Part shown: piece after piece, positions 1-9,680 of the stretch
How positions within the stretch are numbered: the first letter of the stretch is position 1
Layout of the letters: every line of letters begins with the position of its first letter
NCBI GenBank assembly: GCA_963920525.1
Contig: OY986436.1
Span: 176,382,361 to 176,446,360, forward strand
Length of the DNA stretch: 64,000 bases
Direction: 5' to 3'
DNA from: Dichetophora obliterata
Lineage: Eukaryota; Arthropoda; Insecta; Diptera; Sciomyzidae
Made by a program: the position numbers and the translations under genes
The notes under the pieces: model-generated
Database searches by the model: none
Told to the model about the DNA's origin: nothing
Seen by the model: only the letters and a program-made list of their open reading frames with translations

Positions 1-102
1 GAGTAAAATTAAAAATGAGTAATAAAGTATGTTAGTAAAAAATGAAAGCAGTTAAGTTGTTTTAATGCACAGTGATTAGAGTACGTGTAAATGACGCTAA
101 CA
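1..102 (-). repeat. 3' LTR of the BEL/Pao element (partial)
   Basis: Read on the minus strand this begins TGTTAGCGTC and runs off the window edge. It is base-for-base identical to the outer 102 bases of the 5' LTR at 6,081-6,182. Roughly 300 bases of this LTR lie outside the window. Confidence 0.95.
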
Positions 103-111
103 TTTTCCCCC
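103..111 (-). other. Polypurine tract of the BEL/Pao element
   Basis: On the minus strand the sequence is GGGGGAAAA, immediately before the 3' LTR start TGTTAG. This is the expected plus-strand priming site for reverse transcription, and it fixes the inner LTR border. Confidence 0.85.
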
Positions 112-138
112 ACGAAGAACGACAGTTCTTAACCCGTA

Positions 139-2523
139 TCATGGTGTGATGTCTTCCTCTGACCTGTTGGAGGTAGATTGGTTCGGTCGCCATGTTGACC
201 TAGCTGTGCCTCTGCTCACAGCTACGGGCTGGTCAGATTCATGATTTACACCTGGTGTTACATCGTTGATCGGTAAAAATGCGGTCTTAGATACTGGTCG
301 CTTAACGCTCTTGCCATTGCAAAATAAAGTGACCACTCTTACACACCCATCTGGTCCGGGGTGCGTTTGTTGTTCACGGGCCAGTGGCCATTGGCCTGGT
401 GGACAGCGCTCATCGACTATAAGCACTAGATCCCCCACTTCAGCATTTCTGTGCATCTTCAACCACTTCGGTCTGGCTTGTATGCGGCAAAGATACTCGC
501 TTACCCAGCGCCTCCAGTACTGTTGCTTCAACTTCTCAACTACTTTCCATCGGTTGAGGCGATCTATGTTGAAATCTATCAGATCTTCTTCTGGTACACA
601 TAGCGTAGGCTCACCAATAAGGAAATGAGATGGAGTGAGTGCAGTGCAATCTGATGGGTCAGTAGAGAGCGGACAAAGAGGCCTCGAATTAAGACAGCCT
701 TCTATTTGTGCCAGCAAAGTGCTTAGCTCTTCGTAAGTTAAAATCCTATTTTGCATAATGCGCCGAAGGTGATGCTTCGTCGATTTAACGCCTGCCTCCC
801 AGAGGCCACCAAAGTTAGGCGAAGCTGGTGGGATGAAGTGCCACTGCGTACCACTATTTGCAAGAATTTCGATAATTTCTTGTGGTAGTGATGATAGACT
901 GCGGTTATTGAGCAACTGAAGTTCCTTGCTGGCTCCAATAAAATTTGTGCCACAGTCTGAGTACAGATCAGTACATAGGCCGCGCCGTGATGTAAAGCGT
1001 CTGAAGGCGGCGATGAAAGATTCGGTTGAAAGGCTAGTCACTGCCTCGAGGTGCAAAGCTTTCGTCACCATGCATATGAAAAGGCAAATATACCCTTTTG
1101 TTGTAACTGTGTTGCGTGCAGTAGACTGTTTGATAGTGATCGGCCCCGCGTAGTCAACACCACTGTGCTTGAATGCTCGTGCTGGCTGCAATCGAACTTT
1201 CGGCAGGTTGCCCATGAGCTGCTGCGATACAGTAGCGTTGTATTTAAAGCAAACGATACAACGCTTCTGAACACTCTTTGCTAAGTTGCGTCCTGAGAGA
1301 ATCCAGTACTCCCGAGCCACATACGATTGCATTAACTGCAAGCCACCGTGCAGTGTTTTCACATGAGCATCTGCAAAAATAAGAAGTGATAGTGGATTTT
1401 GCTTTTTAAGTAAAATTGGGTGCTTTCGAGAAAAGCCAAAATTTGAATTTTGTATACGACCACCAACTCTTAAAACACCTGCTTTATCTAAAAATGGACA
1501 AAGATTAGAAATTTTGCTACTAGTATGAATGTTGGTTTGCTTTTGTAGTGCAGCTATCTCTAGCTGAAAGTCGATTTGTTGAGATATTTTAATTAGCTGT
1601 TGAAGAGCACGGTTTATTTCACGCGTTTGAAGAAACCCTGTTGTTTTTTCTTTATTGATTTGTTGTTGTCGCAGTCGTGGCGATGTATTGTGGTAGAATC
1701 TAAAGGTATATGCTATTACGCGCACGATTTTGTTTAGAGAGGAATATTTTGTTAAGATTTCTGGATACTCAGTATTTTGAGTTGTTGTCGTATGTATCTC
1801 TATTTTGGATTTCCGTAGATCAAGGCTGGTGCAAAAATTAATTTTTGGCTGTTCCGGCCATGTCTCTGGTGGCTGACACAACCACGTTGGTCCCGTCCAC
1901 CATAAGTGATGATTCAGAAGTTCTTCTGAGGAGATGCCGCGCGACGCGCAGTCTGCGGGGTTATCAAGTGTAGATATGTAGCGCCACTGGTCTGCACTTG
2001 AGCGGCGTTGAATTTCTGATACTCGATTGCCGACGTAGACCGACCACTTTGATGACTGGCCACGTATCCACGAAAGTACTGTTGTACTGTCAGTCCAGTA
2101 AATAGTTTGAGTTATTTCTCGATCCAGCTGCAAACTAATTTTATCAACTAGCTTTACCAGTAAAGTAGCTCCACACAGTTCAAGCCTCGGTACTGTCACA
2201 GTTTTTAGAGGAGCGACCTTTGTCTTTGATTGGAGTAATGTTACTCGTCCTTTGCCCATATTGTCAACTACTTTCACGTACGCCGTTGCTGCGTATGCCG
2301 ACTGAGACGCGTCGCAAAATCCATGTATTTCAATGCGGCTCAACTTGTTTGCTCCAATCCAGCGTGGAATTTTTATGTTCTCCAAGATTTTAAGATTATG
2401 GCGATAGCTTACCCATTTGCTGCCTAAATCTGCAGGTAATGCGTCTTGCCAATCAAGTCCTAGTAGCCACAAATTTTGAAACATAATTTTCGCTAGTATT
2501 GTTGTAGGAGCCAACCAACCCAA
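139..2523 (-). pseudogene. BEL/Pao Pol, C-terminal part: Pao domain, RNase H and integrase, after an internal stop
   Basis: This 794-codon frame is the downstream continuation of the Gag-Pol polyprotein, in the same frame as 2,530-5,532. It opens with the conserved GWLAPTTI region of the Pao (A17) domain at a TTG codon, so it has no start of its own. RNase H-like residues follow (FCDAS, WTDSTTV). An HHCC-type integrase zinc module (H..H..CIVC) comes next. The integrase catalytic triad is visible in GVDYAGPI, SDCGTNF and GGLWEAGVKS, and a C-terminal DUF5641-like segment ends at TGA 139-141. The domains look intact. The only break is TAA at 2,530-2,532, one codon before the conserved DPLGW, so this half is translated only if the stop is read through. 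Confidence 0.9.
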
Positions 2524-2529
2524 TGGATC

Positions 2530-5500
2530 TTACAACTTTGCAGCGTCGGATAAAAGGCTACTTTTTGTGATAGCTCGTTCTTCGTCATAACTAATTTTAA
2601 ATGAAAATGTATCACTCACAGTGTCCCATTCAATACCAAGTGCCTTTACAACATTTTTGTCACTTATCTTAAATATATTGGAGATTTCACGATACTCTTC
2701 CGGTATAGCACTCAGTAAATCCATGGAGTTTGAAGTCCACTTTCTAAGATTAAAGCCACCCGCATTCAATAATTTACAAAGTTGTTGTTGCAAACATTGG
2801 GCTTCCGCATAAGTATCAGCGCCAGAAATAACATCATCCACATACGTGTCGCTCTGCAGTACTTTACTAGCCTCGGCGTAATTGACTTCTTCATCGGCCG
2901 CAAGTTGCTGTAGCACTCGAATAGATAGGTACGGAGCTGAAGTAGTTCCATACGTTACAGTACATATCTTGTAAATAGAAATATCATCGTTCACCGAGTC
3001 ACGCCATAATATCTGCTGGTATTTCTGATGTTCTTTAACCACACGAATTTGGCGAAACATTTTTTCCAAGTCTGAGCGAAATCCGATTTCGAAGCGTCGC
3101 CAACGTGTAATTATTGTAGGAAGTTCGGTTTGAAGAGCTGGGCTCGCTGAGAGTTCTTCGTTAAGAGACTGTTGAGGGGGGCGCTTGCTACTTCCGTCAA
3201 ATACGACTCGCAACTTCGTCGTAGTACTATTTTCACGTATTACACCGTGATGTGGCAGAAAATGGCAATGCTCTGTTAAGTCCCGGGGATATGAACCAAT
3301 TTTTTGCATATGACCCAATTGTTCATATTCTGTCATGAAGTTTCGGTAAGCTTCTTTTAGAGCTGGTTTCTTTTCGAATTTCGCCTCAATTTGCTTTAGC
3401 CGCCGCAGGGCGCTGTAGTCAGTATGACTGAATGTAGGCATAGGTAAATTATTTAATGCTGATAAAAATGGTAGAGCAACAGTGTATCGCCCAGATTTAT
3501 CGCGAGTACAAGTGCTTTTAAAGTACTCTTCACACGCAGTTTCTTCTTTCGTCAGTTGCCTTTTTTCGCAGAGCTCTTCTTGCTCCCAAAAGGAACGAAG
3601 TTGATCATCAAGAGAAAATAAATTCACATTTAAGGTAATATCATATGCGATTTCCGATGTAGGGCCTGACACGATCCAACCGAAGTGTGTAAATTGTAAA
3701 AATATGCCCTTATCAAATTTCTTATGATTCGGTAATACGATGTTTCCATACACATCACCACCCAGCAGCAAATCAATGCTGCCACTCTTATTAAAATATG
3801 GGTCGGCAAGAGCATATTGCGTTAGATTAGGGAGGGAACTTTTGTCTACATGCAGAGGCTGGTAAGCTGTAAGCGATGGTAGAACTAGTGCACTGCATTG
3901 CAATTGAAAGTCGCTTTCATTCGATGATAATAGAGTTAAATTGACATATTTGCGAGTAGTGCAGGGTGTTTTGCCTCCTACTCCATTGATTACAGCAAGC
4001 GTATTTAATTTTTGCAGTTGTAAAAGTTGCACTGCGTCTTCGGTAATGAGTGAAGCTTGCGCACCTTGGTCGAGTAGCGCTCTTAAGCAATAATTACCAG
4101 TTGAAGTTTTTACAATAACACGAATTGTAGCGAGTAGAACCTGTGGCATCGCTAAAGTGTTGAAATTGCAAGCTAAATTTGCTGCTGCAGTGCTCGTGGT
4201 AGGCGTCGAAGTATTGGGTAATGTTACCACAGCAGAGGTAGCCTCTGTTGGAGAAGTGAACTCGGTGTGAATGTTTAAGGACTGATTTAAAAAGTCATTA
4301 TGGACAATCGTGTGATGTTGCTTTTGGCAGATTTGGCAGCGAGCATTTATGCGACAATTATTGGCGAAATGGCCAATGTTTAAGCAGTTATGACAAATCT
4401 GCTTTAATTTCAACAAATCGCGTTTAGCAGCAGAAGGTAGTGAGGCGAATTTAAAACATTTGTAGAGTAAATGACGCTTATCGCAGCATGGGCAGTTTAA
4501 GTCAGCAGCATCGGCAGTAGTAATATGTACATTTCGACGAAAAGCATTTCGTGAAGCATTAGGAAAGGGCTTGGGTTTTGATTCCATTGAAAAAGAATGA
4601 TTTTTACCATGAATGGTCTCAAGTGTACGAAAGGTGGTTTCGAGAAATTCAAACAGATCTTTAATTTTTGGGATTTCAATTGATGCCTTAAGCGACTGTT
4701 CCCACTCCTTCCGAGTTTGAGCGTCGAGCTTATTGACAGTCATATAAATCAGAATAGCGTCCCAGCTATCAGGGTGTATGTCCAGTGTGCGCAAAAGTGC
4801 AAGGCAATTGCGAGTGGTATCTAAAATTTGCTGAATGCACTCGGCAGTGCCATTCGAAGGTGCAATCGAAAAAAGCTTACTTAAAACTGTATCGACAATT
4901 TTCCTTTTATTATGATACCTAAGATTTAAAGCGTTCCAAGCAAGCTCATAGCTTGCGTCAGAAGCCGGGTACTCATTAACGATGTCAAGTGGTGTATCTT
5001 TGCATGAACCCTTTAAATAGTAGTATTTTTGGATTTTAGTGAGATCACTATTATTGTGAATAACCGAAGTGAACATGTCTTTATACGATATCCAAGCAAG
5101 ATAATCACCAGAAAAGGTCGGAATATCGATCTTAGGTAACCGAACTGTTGAAAACAGGCTTTCATTGCGGCTTTGTGACGGAACTGCAAAGGTGCTCGCA
5201 TGAAATTCTAGCGAAGCTGGACCATTCGGTTCCATGAGCAAGTCCAGTAATTTACCCTTGAACGTAAAATATTTATCGCGAAACGTATAATATACCTTTT
5301 CTGTCATATAAGGTACATCAATAGCATCGATAGAGTTGTCCCGAATGAAGTCAAATAGCTGGGAATGATTTTCTTTAAATTCATTAAAACATATTTCTAT
5401 TTCATCCAAGAGACTCTGAACAAAACCGCGTGTTTTTTCAGACCTTGGTTTGCGATCAAAATTCAGCGCCATGCGCTCGAGTTCACTCAACATGACTCTT

Positions 5501-5532
5501 TGATCTTCAATTCGGTGGTCAATTTTTTCCAT
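2530..5532 (-). CDS. BEL/Pao Gag-protease-reverse transcriptase (1000 codons, ends at an internal TAA)
   Basis: The ATG start is at 5,530-5,532, about 220 bases downstream of the primer site. The N-terminal half is a DUF1759-like Gag (LPKIDIPTFSGDYLAW near residue 130). A Cys-rich zinc-knuckle region follows, including CHNCLNIGHFANNC (C-x2-C-x4-H-x4-C) near residue 380. A DUF1758-type aspartic protease follows near residue 490, with LLDQGAQASLI (DQGA in place of the usual DTG/DSG, as in this family). The reverse transcriptase carries YVDD near residue 897. The frame stops at TAA 2,530-2,532 inside the Pao domain, where intact relatives continue into DPLGWLAP. No other lesion is visible. The products would form the virus-like particle and copy the RNA genome. 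Confidence 0.92.
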   Translation of the reverse strand: MEKIDHRIEDQRVMLSELERMALNFDRKPRSEKTRGFVQSLLDEIEICFNEFKENHSQLFDFIRDNSIDAIDVPYMTEKVYYTFRDKYFTFKGKLLDLLMEPNGPASLEFHASTFAVPSQSRNESLFSTVRLPKIDIPTFSGDYLAWISYKDMFTSVIHNNSDLTKIQKYYYLKGSCKDTPLDIVNEYPASDASYELAWNALNLRYHNKRKIVDTVLSKLFSIAPSNGTAECIQQILDTTRNCLALLRTLDIHPDSWDAILIYMTVNKLDAQTRKEWEQSLKASIEIPKIKDLFEFLETTFRTLETIHGKNHSFSMESKPKPFPNASRNAFRRNVHITTADAADLNCPCCDKRHLLYKCFKFASLPSAAKRDLLKLKQICHNCLNIGHFANNCRINARCQICQKQHHTIVHNDFLNQSLNIHTEFTSPTEATSAVVTLPNTSTPTTSTAAANLACNFNTLAMPQVLLATIRVIVKTSTGNYCLRALLDQGAQASLITEDAVQLLQLQKLNTLAVINGVGGKTPCTTRKYVNLTLLSSNESDFQLQCSALVLPSLTAYQPLHVDKSSLPNLTQYALADPYFNKSGSIDLLLGGDVYGNIVLPNHKKFDKGIFLQFTHFGWIVSGPTSEIAYDITLNVNLFSLDDQLRSFWEQEELCEKRQLTKEETACEEYFKSTCTRDKSGRYTVALPFLSALNNLPMPTFSHTDYSALRRLKQIEAKFEKKPALKEAYRNFMTEYEQLGHMQKIGSYPRDLTEHCHFLPHHGVIRENSTTTKLRVVFDGSSKRPPQQSLNEELSASPALQTELPTIITRWRRFEIGFRSDLEKMFRQIRVVKEHQKYQQILWRDSVNDDISIYKICTVTYGTTSAPYLSIRVLQQLAADEEVNYAEASKVLQSDTYVDDVISGADTYAEAQCLQQQLCKLLNAGGFNLRKWTSNSMDLLSAIPEEYREISNIFKISDKNVVKALGIEWDTVSDTFSFKISYDEERAITKSSLLSDAAKL

Positions 5533-5751
5533 TTTATTTTAATAAAATAAAACTATATACATACGTCACAAATCCAAATTAATCAATCCCGTTGCCCGTT
5601 GTTAAAGCAGTGTTTGTTACCAAATGTCCAGATAGAGAGATGTTCCAATCAAATTCCTTTACGCAGCACGTGTCCAAGATTACAGCAAAGTCGTCGACTA
5701 TCCAAGTTAAAACGCTTGAAGCATTTGTAATAATTGAAAGTTTGATAAATA

Positions 5752-5769
5752 TCCCGGGTTTCGGCACCA
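5752..5769 (-). other. Primer binding site, tRNA-Phe type
   Basis: On the plus strand the 18 bases TCCCGGGTTTCGGCACCA match the 3' end of animal tRNA-Phe including CCA, as I recall that tRNA. The minus strand is therefore the complementary primer site TGGTGCCGAAACCCGGGA. It lies a few bases inside the 5' LTR. Confidence 0.8.
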
Positions 5770-5776
5770 AATTTTA

Positions 5777-6182
5777 TGTATGAGAATTTGTTGACTTAAG
5801 AAGACTTCTGTTGTCTTTTGTAGACTTCAATTAAAAAAATAACAAAGAAAAATGTTTAAGGTTTTGATTTTAGCAGCAAGGCTGTAGTTCTTTATTTTTC
5901 TGACTGTTCGCAAAAAAGTTAAGTTAAAGTTGTTTTACAAGAATGCACCTAGCTACACTCATTTGTAACTGTTCGTTTATACAGCTTGCAAAGTTATAAA
6001 AATAACTAAAAGAGTATATGTTTAACGGAGATTAGAATACTTAAGTATATATGTATGTACATGAGATTGAGTATAGGAATGAGTAAAATTAAAAATGAGT
6101 AATAAAGTATGTTAGTAAAAAATGAAAGCAGTTAAGTTGTTTTAATGCACAGTGATTAGAGTACGTGTAAATGACGCTAACA
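5777..6182 (-). repeat. 5' LTR of the BEL/Pao element
   Basis: The outer border at 6,182 is fixed by TGTTAGC and by identity with the window-start LTR. The inner border is set at the CA nearest the primer site (5,777; 5,781 is the alternative), giving about 406 bases. It should hold the promoter and polyadenylation signals of the element. Confidence 0.75.
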
Positions 6183-7029
6183 GTATTTAATTTTTACCGA
6201 TTTAAGAGATCTACATTAAACCAAACTGTGTTGCAAATGTATTTAATTTGATTTTTACTCTTCGTTTGTGTGTTCAAAAATATTTTCAAAATGTAATTTA
6301 TTATAATATATTTTCTATATTTATAATGATTATTGAATTGACTTTTGAAAAAAATTTCCTTTATTTAAATAAATAAACCTTAAATATTCGTCATACGTCT
6401 AATAAAATGCAATATTTTATTTTTCTTCTTTGTTGTACAATGCGACTGAAAATTTTTTAGTTCTTGTTTTCAGAGTTTCACATATACGACGAGAAATCCG
6501 ACGAGCATAATGCAAAAGTTACGCTGTAAAATTTTTTTCATGGCAACACTGCGTAGCATAGTAAAATCAACAGCTCAAACAACTCTATAATAAGCTGCAC
6601 TTCACGCTCATTTCACCTACTGTTTGGCTGCTTTCTCATTTTCTTCTCTCTCATTACAAACACAGGGTTGCATTTCATAAACAATGCTTCATAGCATCGG
6701 GTATTAGTGTAGCATAGATAGGAAATATTGTACGGTTTTTTTACTTGTATATTGTTGTTGCGGCGGTGTATAAATCACAATACGTGATTGTATATTTCCT
6801 AATCTTGCACCGTGCAACGGTCATATCCTAGACATAGAGAATATCCCTAATTATTTTTGTTTTTTTCTTCTATTCTCCGGACGCTTGTACAATGTAATTT
6901 GTTAAACTTCATTACTGTTCATAATGAAATGTCAAAGCAAACTAAACAAAAAGCAACTTTCAACTGTTGAATGTGTGGTCAAAAAAAGCCGTTATGCCAA
7001 CTCAAAGTTGTATTACTCTATGAAAAACA
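6183..7029. other. Intergenic, no gene seen
   Basis: AT-rich sequence next to the BEL insertion. Only short chance frames are present, with no domain, splice pattern or RNA structure that I can support. Confidence 0.6.
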
Positions 7030-7753
7030 CCCTTTAGCATATCCTGAGCTTTTATCTAACACTTGTTTCATCTTTCTACATACCCTTCCGTCAGTTTCAC
7101 CACGCGCAGAGCTTTTTTCATTGAGGTCTATAAACAAAGCTACTCCTTTTTCGAGAGGTAATGTTTTTGATTGAACGGACTCTATTGCTAAAGGAATATG
7201 TTTAAAAATTTGCATTTACATTTTTGAGTACAAACAAAAAACGAAAAATTCTTTCCTAAAAAACCGAACAATGTTCTAAAAATTAAAAATGTCCAAAAAT
7301 GACAATAAAATAACTTAAAAATCGTTAAAAATTACCAAAAATGCCATAAATCTTGTAAAAATGACATAAAAACTGAAACCGATAAAAAAACGATGAAAAA
7401 TGACAAAAAATGACCTAAAAACTTTTCATATTTGGAATTTAGGAAACATAAATGGACGTTCTAAGTAACCAGGGGATGTCTAATACTTGGTTTTCACTAT
7501 GTCATTTTAGTGGTAAGTTGTTGTCGATCAAATTGAAAATAACAACATGTTGTAATATTTTTTATCCTTGGCATTCTTGGAAAATTAAAAACAAAATAAT
7601 TATTGAATGGAGCTATGCAGAAAATGTTCTAGAGTTTTAGTAAGGTGATATTTGAGGTGATAAACTTTTGTGTCTTCATAAAAATAACATAGCGAAAACC
7701 AAGCATAAAAAGCAGCAGAAAAAAGATGACATGTCATCAAAATCCTAACCCTT
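7030..7753 (-). mobile_element. hAT-type transposon remnant, copy 1 (interrupted by a MITE)
   Basis: Its sequence is repeated in opposite orientation at 32,237-32,931. It includes an A-rich stretch built of AAAAATGAC-like units (7,260-7,430) and a segment whose minus strand (7,018-7,215) still reads as a decayed protein fragment. The right end (near 7,725-7,753, minus strand AGGGTTAGGATTTTGATGAC) matches the CAGGGCTCGGATTTTGATG end of copy 2. The left end is missing. A 222-base Harbinger-like MITE sits inside at 7,484-7,705. The hAT assignment is inferred from the CAGGG ends. Confidence 0.6.
7484..7705. mobile_element. Harbinger-like MITE, copy 1 (222 bases)
   Basis: The ends are TACTTGGTTTTCACTATGTC and, inverted, TGCTTGGTTTTCGCTATG. 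It is flanked by TAA on both sides (7,481-7,483 and 7,706-7,708), the TWA-type target duplication of PIF/Harbinger elements. It is closely related along its length to 16,606-16,828. It has no coding capacity. Confidence 0.85.
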
Positions 7754-9225
7754 GTAATTACTTAAATAAAGTAAACTTACACTTTCTAAAGAATTGAAAG
7801 TTTTAATAAAGCGAGGGTGTTTTTATTGTCACTGCAAAAATTTACCAAAATGGCAATGAGTTTTACTTTTTCACATCGAAAAATGTACCATTTTTGGTAA
7901 AATTTGCACATAACGGCAACGCTGAAAGCAACATGAGCGCAATATAAACAATACCAGCTATATAAAGTAATTTCCATCTTTTAGTTCTAGCTTCAGCTTG
8001 TATTATTAATGCGGCCATATCCTTTCGCTCGATTGCAAACTATAAAAACAATAACTTAAAATAGGTTGAACTTGAAAAATTTTCTTTGAAATTTCTAAAT
8101 AAAAAATCATTCAGAAGTTGACAATGCAACAAACTTTCAGAAATATCTTATCATAACTAGAATTTCACACAATTATTTCAAATATACACGCTTTGTTCAT
8201 CACCTTATTTATTTTTCATTCACTACCGTTGTGAGATCTGTACAACGGAACGTGTCATTTAAACATTCTAAACGATTACTTTATAAATTTTTGTTTCACG
8301 GTTCACCCGGCTGATGCAATACGCTTGTATTATTATAGCAACACGATCAGATCTAAGTAATGTGATAATGAAATCAAAAATAAACTATCGGTTTTTAAAA
8401 TAAACCAAAACGCAGACATGGAAATTTCCATGCATTAAAACTATTGAACCGCTCCAAATGGGAACACGTTGAAAAGTGATGCGATTATTTAATATGAAAT
8501 CAATAACATAACAGTTTCAGTTTCAAAGGACAATAAAAGCAAAAGTTAATCACAAAATGTAGCATCTAAATTAAAATAAAGCTATTAATAGAAATAGAAT
8601 AATTATTTATAGGAATTGTAGCAAAAACAAATTTTTTGTTATTAATATTCATAATTTTTCCCAAGGTTCTTAGATTTTTATTACTTGTTTAAATCTTTAT
8701 GAGTACCTTACAAATTGAGGTAAACAAAGCGTGCGACAGTAACAAACAAATCTGAGAGTTGTTAAAAGTAACAGTCAAAGTATATAAAAAAAATAAACAA
8801 AAATTTCCATAGAAAAATTTGTACGGCATTAACTTTAGACAAAAAATTCCTTCCTTATGGAAAATATGTATGTGTTTAACTAACCATTAACATTGTTGCA
8901 AATGTAAAATAGATTTTTGTGCTATTGTTATGAATACAAAAAAGCTGTTAGCACCACAAATCGAGAACACAATATCTATGCCACAATGATTAATGGAAAT
9001 TTTAAGACCAATTTAATTTTTCGCAACTGGTAGCAACAATAACAAAAGCGTTTTACACAGAAAGTTTTTGACTGATAAAATCGGTAAATATTTTGGCTGT
9101 TAAAATAATTTTTCTGCAGACATCATAAATGACTTCTTCGATGGAGTGGCTTATAGTTATTTTGACAATAAAAGAAATAAAGAAACACTTTTATGTTTTG
9201 TGTTGTTGACAAACCCTACCTACTT
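7754..9225. other. Intergenic, no gene seen
   Basis: AT-rich, with scattered short homopolymers. No frame, repeat or RNA gene here could be supported. Confidence 0.6.
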
Positions 9226-9680
9226 CAGTGGCGTAGATAACTTTTGATTATGGGGAGAAATTCGTAAAAATATAATAACCTTAAAAAAGTATACTTTTGA
9301 ATACCTTATTAAATGACTGTTTTGTGAAGCCGAATGTCATGTTTCACAGCCTTACTTTGCTGAAATGTCGAAAATCGGTAGGTAGTTAAAAAAATGATGG
9401 GCTTGTTGAATTGAATCTAAGCAACACCAAATTTCTGGAAGCTACACATGTCACTATATCTCTAGTAGTTGTTGGCCGATTTGGAAAAATTAAACACTGA
9501 ACTTAATTTTGATTACTTTCTTGAGAAAAAGAAGAATTTTTTGCAATACATATACATTTAGATTCGTGCTTAACGTAATATTATATTATAATCAATTCAC
9601 AATAACGTGAGATATTTGGAAATGTTTCCATGGCTCTGGGGGGATACAGACCCGCCATCACCCCCATATCTACGCCACTG
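9226..9680. mobile_element. Short non-autonomous transposon with hAT-like ends
   Basis: It begins CAGTGGCGTAGATA and ends TATCTACGCCACTG, a perfect 14-base terminal inverted repeat. The right part carries G/C runs (GGGGGG, CCCCC), unlike the surroundings. At 455 bases it has no transposase. The CAGTGGCG start resembles the hAT element at 13,512. No clean 8-base target duplication was found, so the superfamily is provisional. Confidence 0.7.

Larger units (their letters stand above)
1..6182 (-). mobile_element. BEL/Pao LTR retrotransposon, near full length, cut by the window start
   Basis: Minus-strand element. Positions 1-102 are identical to 6,081-6,182, so the window begins inside the 3' LTR and the 5' LTR is complete. 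Between them lie a polypurine tract, a gag-protease-RT reading frame, an RNase H-integrase frame and a primer binding site, in BEL/Pao order. The 102/102 LTR identity indicates a recent insertion. The target duplication cannot be confirmed because the other flank lies outside the window; the base run after the element is GTATT. One in-frame TAA splits the coding region. Confidence 0.95.

Noticed and set aside
139..2523. Treating the downstream BEL frame as a separate gene with its own start
   Set aside because: It begins at TTG within a conserved Pao motif and is in the same frame as the upstream ORF; it is the remainder of one polyprotein.
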